From the NCBI GenBank assembly GCA_043228905.1, contig JBHGNT010000020.1, positions 3,844,001-3,908,000 of the forward strand: a stretch of DNA of 64,000 bases. Direction: 5' to 3'. Within the stretch, counting starts at the first letter, position 1; the number at the start of each line of letters is the position of its first letter. A program made the translations under genes and the position numbers. The DNA is from Azolla caroliniana. Taxonomy: Eukaryota; Polypodiophyta. The notes beneath the pieces are model-generated. The model searched no databases, was not told where the DNA came from, and saw only the letters and a list, made by a program, of their open reading frames with translations. Of this stretch, positions 1 through 10,935 are shown one piece after another.

Positions 1-631
1 ATGGGGCAAATTATCGCTTACAAAGGCTAATGGAAAGATTGAAAGAGGACATAGCCCAATAGTTAAGGCTATCGTGAAAAGTTGTAAAGGTAGAATAAGA
101 GATTGGCCACGCATGCTACCTTATGCACTATGGGCAGATCAGACAACACACAGTTTTGTAACAGGATATATGCTAGCTTAACTGATACTTGGCGAAAAGC
201 CATTCATGCCAATAAAAGAATCAATTATGTCATGGACATCTATTCCATGGAGAGAAGAGCTAAGCAGAGAAGAATTGCTTGCTTTTCGAATTCAACAATT
301 AGCAGCCCAACGATTGAAGGAGGCTCGATTGAAGAATAAAATTTGCTTTGATAAAACTCATAGAATTCGGCCTAAGAAAATAGAAGAGGGGGATTGAGTG
401 CTAGTGTATGATAATAGTTTAGATAATCAACATACCACTATCCGCAAGTTCACTGAAAGATGGTTTGGGCCCTACATAGTAAAGAAAGTATATGATAACT
501 TTACTTATAAGCTTAGCGAATTGGATGGGACACTATTACTAAACGTGGTAGCTAGAAAGAGGATAAAAGTATTTAAGAAAAGGTTTGACCTTGAACCTTC
601 TCCAGTAGATCAACATGAAGATGAAAGATAG
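1..631 (+). pseudogene. Ty3-gypsy integrase, C-terminal part (broken)
   Basis: The start reads as the end of a Ty3-gypsy integrase catalytic core: an 'ANGKIERGH' stretch followed by 'WPRMLPYALWADQTTHS', a layout known from plant and fungal gypsy integrases. Coding then jumps frame near 206 (REELLAFRIQQLAAQRL... ARLKNKICFDKTHRIRP) and passes an in-frame TGA at 395-397. It continues to 631 with a 'RWFGPYIVKKV ... YKLSELDGT' segment, the usual DNA-binding end of gypsy integrases. There are stops and at least one frameshift, so it is not functional. The upstream pol lies outside the window. A purine-rich tract at about 660-670 and an LTR-like start at 672 follow at the expected distance. It may belong to the same broad lineage as gypsy B, whose integrase is missing here; that link is inference. 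Confidence 0.75.
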
Positions 632-671
632 TGGCACATGCCGGAGGATGTGCAAGTCTAGAGGGGGTGGA

Positions 672-1579
<908 letters not shown>

Positions 1580-3660
1580 GCAAAAGAAGAAGAAGAAGTT
1601 TCGAAGTCCTCACGCACTTCCAACTCCTTTCCTTTCATCATTCTCTTCTCATACTTTGCCTGTTCTAGGTGCGTAATAAATGAGCTAGGTATATCGTTGT
1701 TTGTATCTCCAACTTTTTTGGAGCGAGGTGGTTTCTACAAACACAATGTATATTGGTTAGTGTCCACATTCACAATAAACAATTCAATTAGAAGTTTAAA
1801 GATACCCACCCATTCTCTAAATACAATAAAAAATTCTTCAAGAGCCTTCTATGATGATGTCACAGGGCATGCTTGTTCTACCTCCTCCCATGTAGGCAGT
1901 GATTGTTTCTTCATCATCAATTCTTGAGTCTTCATGTACACTTTATGGCTACAAACCAATAAATCATTAGTTAATCATTAAAACAATCCATGAAACTGAT
2001 TGATTACAATAACCAATATACTTATTACTGAACTTAGTAACCATCTCTTCTAAACTAAATTCCTTGGCAACTACACGTGAAAGTATAGATATCAATAATC
2101 TGTCATCTTTGATTCCTTGTAAAGACCGCCAAGGGAGCAGCTTCATGTCTTCGGGGAGCTCCTCGATTATCAAATCACTTTTACGCGATTTTGATTTAAT
2201 CTCCACTTGTGGATCCACTTTAGCTTTTTTTGATCGTTGACCTTTCACCTCTTTCCGCTCCCACCTACTAAATATCTTGTATTGCAAATCCCACACCTCC
2301 CTTGTTCTAAAAGCTAGTTGAAACCACGAATCATATTTTCTTAATCCTTCTGACTTTGTGCTTTCATCTACTACTATCCCCACCTCCAATAAACATTAGC
2401 GATGAAGTCTAGGATGTAGCTTGGGACCATATCTTTGTAATGCATCAAGATACTCATGGTGAAAGAATCGGATGCATTCTATACAAGACATTTTTTGTCT
2501 GTAGTTGTTGTTGTTATTATGGTCCTCCCAGGCCAATAACTTTGCCTCTTCATGTGTTAGGCCTGCGTACAGCTTGCATTTTTCATACTTCAAAAATGGA
2601 GTTAGAGGATATTCTTTGACGAGTTAACGTCTAGTTTTTGCTAAATGAGATCCACCTATGACATAATATGTATATAATCATGAGCAGAACTGTACTTGAA
2701 ATCTCTAGGCGAGGGACATTGTTCAGGGTCGACCATCATGAAAAATTGTAAGACCGTTGCATGGGGATTGATCTTCATTTTACTTTTTAAGTTTTGGACG
2801 TGCATAGAGTGGGGCTCTCGAATTTCTAGTGGACGTCTTCCGGTCACGGGATCCACGTGAGGTCTTTGAATCGAACAAATTGGCAAGTGAAAAAGTTGCC
2901 CTTTACGTTCAAGCTTTGTCTTGACAATGTTCTACCTTATTTTATTCTGCTCCGACGTGAGTACTCTTGATGACATTTGTACGCTTGGAGGAACCACATT
3001 GAGTTGTTGTTCCTCGTCTTCTTCATCTTGTACGAACTCAACTACATCAAGTTCGTCGTCATCAGGTTTTGCTCTTTTCTTATACTTCTTCTACTCTGGT
3101 TTAGACTTCACTGATTTTTTTGGAGGTGTCTCTGCCTCTGCAACCATTAGCTCCCCTATAATGTATGGACGAAGAGTCACAATAATATTATTTTTTGTCT
3201 TATTATCTTTACGCAATACTTTTAGAGCACAACACGCTGTCACCAGGTTTCCTTCATCCACTAGAACACGTCTAGTACCTCCCGAGCTTTCTACTTCAAG
3301 GATAAGTTTTGGGGAATCCGAATCCTCATATTCAATGTTTCAGAGTTTTCTGTATGTGAACGTTTTTCCCATCTCCAATTTGCTTTTTCCTAGAGATTTA
3401 GCAAACACCAATAAAAGTACTCCATCTTCTTCTACATAAACCAAACTCCATTCAAGGTCTACATAGTTCTTGGTCTTTGGTTCGTGAGGCTTGTCTTGAA
3501 GTAACTTTATTGTATTCCCAATTGAAGACTTTGAGGTGTCGTCACCACCGGACCCGAAGAGTGTTTTTCGGGACTTGTATTGCAAGAAACTATTGGACCC
3601 CCTTTTTATTGGTGATGGTATGTTAAACTTGAAAGATGGGAGTTTTTGTTGTGCCTCACT
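1580..3660 (-). pseudogene. broken gene with a ParB/sulfiredoxin-like core
   Basis: Read on the minus strand, one protein can be followed for about 650 codons despite several stops and at least two frameshifts. From the N-terminus: a segment with SGGDDTSKSS and LEWSLVYVEEDGVLLLVFAK; an acidic/basic linker rich in DDDELDVVEFVQDEEDEE; then DPVTGRRPLEIREPHSMHVQNLK and VLQFFMMVDPEQCPS; then, after a frameshift near 2650, a GGSH-type motif, KYEKCKLYAGLTHEEAKLLA, MSCIECIRFFHHEY, and a C-terminal part with LPWRSLQGIKDDRLL. The order (RPL..HV..LK, DP..CPS, GG/GN-S-H, YAGLT.EEA..LA) resembles eukaryotic proteins with a ParB/Srx-like nuclease fold that I recall from repeat-rich genomes. Function is unknown. 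Three strong palindromes lie just beyond its 5' side, so it may belong to a mobile element. Family assignment is from memory. Confidence 0.4.
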
Positions 3661-3805
3661 AAAGCAAACAATAAATTTAAATAACTCACTTAAAATAAAA
3701 GAAAATTGTATTTTTATCTTACAAAAAGTATCAATTTAATGTCAAAAAGGAAAAACATAGACCAATTTTTGTAATGGGCAAACCTTGTCTAAAAACACAA
3801 CCTTT
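3661..3805. other. AT-rich spacer, no gene seen
   Basis: A short AT-rich stretch between the broken ParB-like gene and the palindrome cluster. No coding or repeat signal was recognised. Confidence 0.4.
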
Positions 3806-3971
3806 CAACAAGAATCCGATGTAGTGCATCGGATTCTCGTTGAATAGTTCCCTCTTCAGCCACAATCCAATGCAATGCATCGAATTGTGGTTGCAGAGTT
3901 ATGCATCATATTCTCGTTGAAGGGCATAACTCTTCAACCACAATCCGATGCACTACATTGGATTGTGGCTG
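3806..3971. repeat. cluster of three 37-bp imperfect palindromes
   Basis: Units lie at 3806-3842, 3857-3893 and 3935-3971. Each is exactly 37 bp, an inverted repeat with arms of the type CAACNANAATCCGATG and a short centre. A partial fourth half-unit (ATATTCTCGTTGAAGG) lies near 3907. Units differ at several positions yet keep the arm-to-arm pairing, so each could form a hairpin. The cluster sits at the 5' flank of the ParB-like pseudogene, where subterminal repeats of a DNA transposon might lie. Confidence 0.7.
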
Positions 3972-4050
3972 AAGACAGATGCCTTCATCCACAATTAAAT
4001 CTAGACCAATAGATTTTGTTTGACAATTCCTACCCAAAAAAAAAATCATC

Positions 4051-5960
4051 TTAAAAGGAATCTTTATGGAATCTTAAGAATGGGTTAAAAAAACTAACGA
4101 TTCGTTTGTATTCCCTACCGAACATCCCTTGATCGGGATGTCGTCCAAGAATGGCATGGTGATGTCTAGGACGCAGTCCCTTAGTACCTTGTTCATCACA
4201 TTCACCATGTGCGCCACCAAGTTGGTCCCTCCCTGCGGCAGGGTACACATCCGCACTAGGCTGAGAGGAGTTCGCATCATTCGGGCACGCACCATGCAGC
4301 TCCTCTGTAGTGCGCGTCGCCACACGTATCTTCCACCCGTGCTTGGTGTTGATCAGCCATTTGCCTTTCTTATAGAAATCCATGGACATCAGGTTGATTT
4401 CGGGACCCTAGTCTATCAATGCCACCACCGGCTCCGGAACGTCCCCGGTCCGAACAGGGGTCTCCGTAGTGGCTCTGGCCCAATGCAACTTCGAATAGTG
4501 GCTGTCCGCCAACTCGTCCTCTAGGGCCGTCTCTTCTAGGCGAGTCGTCCGCACCTCCATAGGCTTCTCCGGCTCTGGCTCCGTCGAGAGCTGCTTACGC
4601 TTTACCAAGTCTACAATGGAGTCCTGGAACTCCTTCTTGGAAATCCCGAGTACCTCCCGTAATGACAGATCCACCTTGCTATCGAGGATCCGTTCCTCAA
4701 GGACCTTTCATAGGTCCATCGTTCGCTCGATTTCGGTGCTCAGTTGGAAGCCGACCTGCTTCTTTCTATCCGGCACGCTAGTGTTGGCGGCATCGTTTGG
4801 CTTCGGTCCGAACAGGGTCTCTTACCGTTGCGAGGGACCGGCCCCTCCAGCCTCTCCCGCGTGCTTGTCTTCTACCAAAACCTCGTAGTTCTGGCAAGCG
4901 GCTTCCACGAAGCTGATCTTCTCTTAAACCGGGTCGTCCCACCCGGAGACCTCCCGAATCCGCTGCTCTGCACAGTCTGCTTCCTCTTTCCTCAACCAAA
5001 CCCCAAACAGGCCTTCTAGCTCTAGTGGCCAGAATCTATATGTGACCCGACCGCGTCACACCACATGCACCGTTGCCCTGCCGACGGCCTCCGGTCACGA
5101 GGCTGTTCACCGCTATCTCTCCAGGCCTGCGCGATCTGGAGATCCCGCACCATTTGTGTCAGCTCTTCTAGAGCTGATGCCCTGGAGAGACCCTTGACTG
5201 CGTCGGAGGGGCCCGCACCCGACTCCAGCCAAGTTCAAGTCTCATCTTTCCTTACCGATGTCGGCCCCTCGATCTCCCTTGTCGGGACCGGCCTTGCTGC
5301 TGGTAATCCCTCGCCGCTCCATTCACGCCGTTTGTCGAAACGACTACAGACTTGTTTCACCACGACCCAGTCTGTCGTGAGCCCTTCGTCCATCTCTAAT
5401 AGGAGACCCACTTTCTCCGGGTCCAACGCGTCCACCGCTTTGACAAACAACAGGACCTGGCTCGTGTCAAGCACAGTCCAGTCCAACGCCGACAACCGAG
5501 CGAACCGTTTTTCAAATTCCTAGAGGAGCATAGACGTGTTCCTCGCCTTTCCGGGGGTCTCCACCCACTCCATGAACTCTCACTTTGATAGACGAAGCGA
5601 GTCATCGAGCCCATATTTCTCGACGATCCGAACTTCAAACTCTCCCTAGGTCCGACATCCAGCTTGTACCTCGGGAACCTCTACGTGAATGTCTGGCGTC
5701 GCCACCTGAGGGAAACCCGCCAACCGCCTATCTTCCGGAATGTCCCTCATCACCATTTCGGCCCAGTAGGCCTCCAAATAACTCGTGGCGTTCCTACCAT
5801 TGACCCAGCCTATCGCGCCAACAATCGCTTCAATGGCCCTGTCGAGGGCGCCTGTGCCCTCGCGAGCGCTTACTATCCAATCAACCCTTGCCGCTATGGC
5901 TTAAGCAAGCTTCGATCCCCTCATCTTCAACCCCTCTACCGCCTTGTTTCACGTCAGGTT
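4051..5960 (-). pseudogene. gypsy A: decayed gag-protease-RT remnant
   Basis: Minus-strand reading frames match the gag and protease region of gypsy B in order. Examples are LDRAIEAIVG-type gag starts near 5830, a gag segment around 5235-5495 (SALDWTVLDTSQVLLFVKAVDALD), LSLREVLGISKKEFQDSIVDLVKRK at 4600, and EINLMSMDFYKKGKW at 4380. At about 4300 the sequence switches directly from protease to reverse transcriptase (RMCTLPQGGTNLVAHMVN ... MPFLDDIPIKGCS), so a large internal deletion has removed the start of pol. Many stops and frameshifts make it non-functional. Its 5' LTR lies to the right (5972-6745), with a PBS-like TGGTGAACCTGACGTGAAAC immediately inside it. Confidence 0.8.
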
Positions 5961-5971
5961 CACCAAATTAA

Positions 5972-6745
5972 TGTTGTGTAGGTCCACTCACGCGGGAGAA
6001 ACTAAGGTGGGACTGCGGGGGTCTTGGACCGAGGGGTTTAAGAGATCAAAAGGGAGAGAGAGAGAGAGAGAGATACGCGAGTGTATCTCCGGCTAGGCCT
6101 GCTCGTTGCCGGCAGTGTTACTGGCCGAATAAGACCCGAACGCGTATAGTCTCCGAACCTCATACACGCTCACCAGACAAGGTAGAGGGAACTCATGAGA
6201 ACACAAGAGAGAGAGAGAATAGAAGTTTCAATTCAATAACTAGCAAGGTTACAACCGGCAAGCCGGCAATAGGCCTGACACAGAGAACCCACGCACACAC
6301 ACGTGACACAGAGAACGCACGATGGAGCCTTTGTTGGAAGCACGCGGGCTCACACGCAGCAAAGGCAACCGTCGCAGAAACAGAGAGGCAACCTACCCCG
6401 AAAACATAGTGGAGAGCGACGATAAAGGAGGAGAGAGCTCGATACCCAGTTCGAGAGCACCTCGTCCTCGCCAAAACGCGATCCCTTTCTTCTTCTTCCC
6501 CCCTCCCATTTATAGGTCGCGGAGGAGGCCGTTACATCAAAACATATCAATTTTATTCTCTGTCCCTTCGGATAGAGATACGCGTTGATTTCATAGCTAA
6601 TAAATATGTCATACCTAGTATATTTACATCAGTCATCCTATTCCTAGTTATGTACAATGTATCAATTCGCACACACTCGTGCAAGGGCAGGTTCACGCCT
6701 TTAATTCCTTGATTCCTCTTAGGGCTGGTTTTCTTCACGACAACA
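5972..6745 (-). repeat. 5' LTR of gypsy A
   Basis: It runs from TGTTGTGTAGG to TTCACGACAACA with inverted TG...CA ends related to the other gypsy LTRs here. On the minus strand a TATA-like CTATAAATGG lies near 6508-6517. A GA microsatellite lies at about 6054-6072. Adjoining internal sequence carries the shared PBS. The element sits inside a copia gag fragment that resumes at 6746. Confidence 0.75.
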
Positions 6746-6975
6746 CGCCGACCCACCTCGTCCACCACTACCACGGGGCCGATCCGCCTGCGTGTACATC
6801 ATCTTGTTGTTGGCGTGCGTACTCATCGATGCAACCGAGTGGTTTTCTTCTATGAGCAACATCAATTGTAGCTCGAAAAATGAAGACGTATTCTCCCTCG
6901 TGTAGACCGCCGTTTAGAATGCTCTGAACTTCGACGCCAACCCTCCGAGTGTTACCGATTAGGAACACTGTCTAC
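6746..6975 (-). pseudogene. copia gag fragment (E family)
   Basis: With one or two frameshifts, the minus strand matches the gag of copia elements E and E2: a TAVYTRENTSSFFELQ-like segment followed by a Gly/Arg-rich GRGG stretch, as at 27785-27960 and 46880-47060. It breaks off into unrelated sequence at about 6975. It is a scrap only. Confidence 0.6.
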
Positions 6976-7468
6976 GCTCAGTCCTTCAAGGTAGACCTCA
7001 AGGTGAGCATGTTACAAGGAATGGAACTGTCTTCGCGTAAAGAGTAATGGGATACCACCTCATATCCTGGTAACGTATAAGGGAGACGGCTACAACCGAA
7101 CTCCTTATGAAGTGCACTAGTATACACACTTACGCTTACACACACTTACAAGTTAAACAGGACGCAACAGAGTAACAATGGACTGTCACGCAGATAGACA
7201 CAGATATGCACAGAGATAAGAGAATATAGGATTCTATTAGAAAAACGTCCTGCACTCAAAATTACACGGTACCTCTTACAGAGGATTTCTACCCTTTATA
7301 TACACAGGACTTTTAGCCATTCATGTTTCCCACGTGCACCGTTACATTCGTTTCTTAACGCTTTACTATATTATAATATTTCTGTGCTTCTATCTGTCTG
7401 TTACGATTCTGATGAACAACACCTGGCACGCCTGTGGGACAGTGCCATGGCACGTCGGACCCATCCCT
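6976..7468. other. unassigned, LTR-like sequence
   Basis: No gene is seen. CTTTATATACACAGG near 7292-7306 is TATA-like, and the stretch could be a worn LTR or leader, but no termini or partner copy were found in the window. Confidence 0.3.
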
Positions 7469-8931
7469 TTATTCTTCCTCCAAAATATCCCGGATGTTTG
7501 GTTCCGCTCCTACAAACTGGTCTAGGGACGACGTAGTGCCCGTAGGCGCGTCGTTGCTCAGTTGCATGTATTGTACTTGCTCGGTCGTCATGGGGGTTTC
7601 CATGGCGTCAACTTCTCCCTGCGTGGGCGGACCTGGCTCTGCTGGCTCATTCCGTTCTACTATGGCTGGCTCTTCCGTCTGCGGGCTCTCCGTAGGCTGA
7701 GGCATTGTCCTGTCCGTAACTTCCTCAGTGTTTCCGAACGTAGTTGTCATCTCCGGTGAATTGGGCTGAGGTTCCTCCTGTTTGGTGGTATCGCTATCTA
7801 GTATCGCGATGGGCTCCGCTCTTTACCGCGTGCTGCCTGCTTCCATGATTTGGTGAAACATATCCTCTTGACTTTCGCCGAAATCTTCCAGTAGCTACAC
7901 GAGTTCCTTGGAGTATTGGTCCACTAGCGTGCGATAATCTTGTCCTAGGTCCTCGCGTACTGCCGCAATGACTTCCTCATTGAGTTTGTAGAAACCTCAA
8001 CCTTCTTTCCTACGGTTCTCCCAGTCCGCACGGTAGGTATGCAACTCCGCCGCTTGTGTTGCCCACGCCATCCAGCCTTTGTCTAGCGCCGCTTGTAATT
8101 GCGTCGTAAACCTCTCCCGATTTGTTTGATGAAGTATGTGTACGTTATCGGTTATCACTTGGCAGCGGTTTTGTGCTTCTTCTAGGGTTTTTTTGAGGTT
8201 TTCGATTTCTCGCGTGATACCTTAATTTGCTGCGTTGCCAAAAATTCCATGAGTTTGTAAGTTGTTCCGAATTGTAGTAGCGCACTGAGCTCATGGGTTG
8301 TATTCGGGATGTCTGGGTACTTTAGGACTTCGCTTTCTGCCGTGAGTATGCCTTTCCCACGCTGCGACTGGGCCGTAATGATCGGCCGTGGTTCTCAGAT
8401 TATTTCTAAAGTGGTGTTGGGCTCCATAGCTGCGGAACTGTCGACCAAGGCGGTGGTGTCTGTGTCCGCAGTTGTGTCTTTGACCAGTCCGCGCCCATCT
8501 TTCCTGTCCAGCCTACGCCGTTTCGGCCTCAGGCTTTCCTGGTGTTGCTCGGCTTCCTGCTCCTGTGGGGCTTCATCCCTGCTTGCCGGTTGTTCTTCCT
8601 GTGTTGTTCACGTGCTGGGTTTGGAAGATTGTGGTTCATCTTCCCATTCTGTGGTAGCCAACTCGTCTAACCGCTGTTTCGCGGAACGTGGCGGCGGCGT
8701 GGGTTTACTGGGCTGTGGTGCGGGCTGACCTCGGGGTGGGAATAGTATCGTCAGATATTGTTGTATGATTGGCCTTAGTTTTTTGCTGCCCTGATACGCA
8801 TGCAGGACTTCCTATAAAGCTGGTCTCGTAATTATCCCCCAATCGACTGCGCGCCCTTCAAAGGTATCAATGATGATGCCTACTTTTTGCTTTGGCATCC
8901 CATAGGCATTTACGTGCACATTGTCGCGAAA

Positions 8932-10275
8932 ATACGACGAGGATACGTGAACGTTGAGGCAAGACCCCGGGGCCTTTGACTAGAGGATATCAAATTCGTG
9001 TATCTATGTACTAAGAATTAACCAAAATGAGAAAGATTAACAAATTTCATTAACAAGTAGAAAGAAAGATTACAATTAATCCCAAGATTGGGATTACAAA
9101 AAGTGTGCTAATGGAGATGGCTAGAGTAATAGATTAGAGGAAATTAAGATATGAATTCTATAGAAAATTAGGGTTTTTAGCTTTGATAAGAGATTATGGT
9201 TTTATGAATTGAATAGCTTATGTATGGAAATTTAGGGTTATGAGTAAGATATGGTTTCCGTAAGGAAATTAGGGTTTTACTTGAGAGATATGGCTTCGAT
9301 AAGATAGGGGAGCTCCAAGAAAAGAAAAAAAATTAAGATAATATGGAGAGTGAGTCCCAGTGTAGGAAAAAAATGGAATATATATGGAGTTCTCCCTTGA
9401 TCATAGCCTTTCTACTTTTTGTTCCATGGCCTCTACTTTTAGTTGCATCTATTTTTAGTTGCATGGCTTTTTTGTTTAGTTGCATGTGACCGTCCACATG
9501 ACCTTTACTTTTTGCATGCACTCCAACTTTAGTTGCTTGCGTTTACATGGCCTTTACTTTAGTTCTCTTCACTTTACTTTAGTTTGTTGCATGATCCAAT
9601 CTTCCGTCCGTCCGTGTCCAACCTCGTCCGGTAGCCGGTTCCTGTTTTGCTTACCGGCCGGTTTCCGGTTTTGCTTGCCGGCTGATTCCGGTCCCAGTTT
9701 GCTTGCCGGTTCCGGTTTTGCTCGCCAACCGATTCCGGTTTTGCTTGCCGATTCCGATTACGGTTTGCTTGCCACTTCTGGTTCCAATTCCGGTTTTGCT
9801 TGCCGGCTGGTTCCAGTACCGATTTGCTTGCCGGTTCCGGTTTTGCTTACCGGCCGGTTTCTAGTTTGCATACCGGCCGGTTTCCGGATTTGCTTACCAG
9901 ACCGGTTTCCGGATTTGCTTACCAGCCGGTTTCCGAATTTGTTTACCGGTCGGTTTCCAGTTTTAGGGAATCTGGCCACCATCATCCATTAAGACAAAGT
10001 GGCCAAAGTGCTCTTAACACAAATGAAAAATGAGGGAGCTCAAGGTGCTTATATAGCCAGGGCCTTAACTTTCCTATCTATGTGGGATAGTTCTAATTTC
10101 CCTATCTTCTCAAACTTTATTTTCACATAACTTGATATGTATTTCTCCATTTTGTATATAGTAAAAACATTTTGAAGCTCTTGAGTATATCCATCTTTCT
10201 ATAATAAGCTACTAATCTAATCTATAATAATTATTTCATTATTTTTTTACATAGTGTGTGAAGATTTACACGACA
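8932..10275 (-). repeat. gypsy solo LTR inside the unassigned ORF
   Basis: It begins TGTCGCGAAAATACG and ends TTTACACGACA. It aligns by eye with the LTR at 18825-19875, both at the start (the CCGGGG... block) and at the end (the CTATGTGGGATA... block). Flanks CACAT and CGCAT (the latter one base past the CA end) are compatible with a 5-bp target duplication that lost one CpG. Protein reading resumes on both sides, so this is an insertion. Confidence 0.65.
9640..9965. repeat. CCGG-rich degenerate tandem repeat in a gypsy LTR
   Basis: About 15 degenerate copies of a unit like GCCGGTTCCGGTTTTGCTT. Units vary in length from about 15 to 25 bp and keep the CCGGT core. It lies in the U3 part of the LTR, reading the element on the minus strand. 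Confidence 0.8.
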
Positions 10276-10871
10276 ACGCATCCTACTTCCAACAAGAACT
10301 TGGCTATTTCTAGAAAGAAGGGCTCGGGGATTTCCTTCATCCTGTATGCTTTGGCAGACACCGAATATGCCCCGAAATATGTATGCAGGGTTTCCGTAGG
10401 AGGGATGTCAAAATGTTTCTGCCCAATCGATGATAAGTCAAGCTTCTTCCGGATGGTAGCGTTGGTGACCGTGCCTATGTTGAGCTTCCTGGCAATTTGC
10501 AAGGCTTCAGGGCGAGCAGGTGCCTCGACGACTTTGATGTATACATCCAGTCTCTTTTCAAGGAGCCATCTGCGCGGCGAAAATAGTGATCGGCATCGTA
10601 GGTGGATGGGATTCGTAGTTAGTGGGTGATGTTTGTTGGCTATGGCGGGCGTGGGCTCTATGGTATGATGGGGAGTAGGGTGAGTGAGGAGAGCGACGAA
10701 AGAGAGGAGGGTTAAGGGTTGAAGATTGTTTTCTGCACTGTGCAGAAAACCTTCCGCTTTCCTCTTTTTGTGGCCTAGGGTTCATTGGCATGTGTGCCAT
10801 CGTGGTGCCGTGTGTTCTTGCTCTAGAAGTTTGTGCATGCATCAAATCCTTTTAATAGCGTCACTCTCTTC

Positions 10872-10900
10872 TTCTTCTTCTTCTTCTTCTTCTTCTTCTA
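10872..10900. repeat. (TTC)n microsatellite
   Basis: About nine TTC/CTT units between the unassigned ORF and the end of gypsy D pol. It may lie in the leader of the ORF or in the 3' LTR of D. Confidence 0.85.
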
Positions 10901-10935
10901 ACGATTAAATACATATTGTTGTTACACTATAATAC

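Larger units (their letters stand above)
7469..10845 (-). pseudogene. long unassigned ORF downstream of gypsy D pol, split by a gypsy LTR
   Basis: A coherent minus-strand protein of about 600 residues can be read from about 10845 to 7469 once the LTR at 8932-10275 is left out. The N-terminal part is basic and Pro-rich with a frameshift at about 10560. Then come LQIARKLNIGTVTNATIRKK, a Phe-rich segment ending FFLEIAKFLLEVGC just right of the LTR, and NVHVNAYGMPKQKVGIIIDT / FEGRAVDWGIITRPAL just left of it. A charged linker, a likely coiled coil (LKKTLEEAQNRCQ) and an acidic Pro/Glu-rich tail follow. Scattered stops show decay. I do not recognise a family. It could be a gag from a second element in tandem with D, or an accessory ORF 3' of D's pol; no zinc knuckle was seen. 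Confidence 0.45.

Noticed and set aside
2921-3439. 172-codon plus-strand ORF
   Set aside because: Ser/Phe-rich shadow of the minus-strand ParB-like pseudogene, whose codons make better sense.
8309-8728. 139-codon plus-strand ORF
   Set aside because: Mirror of the minus-strand unassigned ORF, which continues coherently on both sides.
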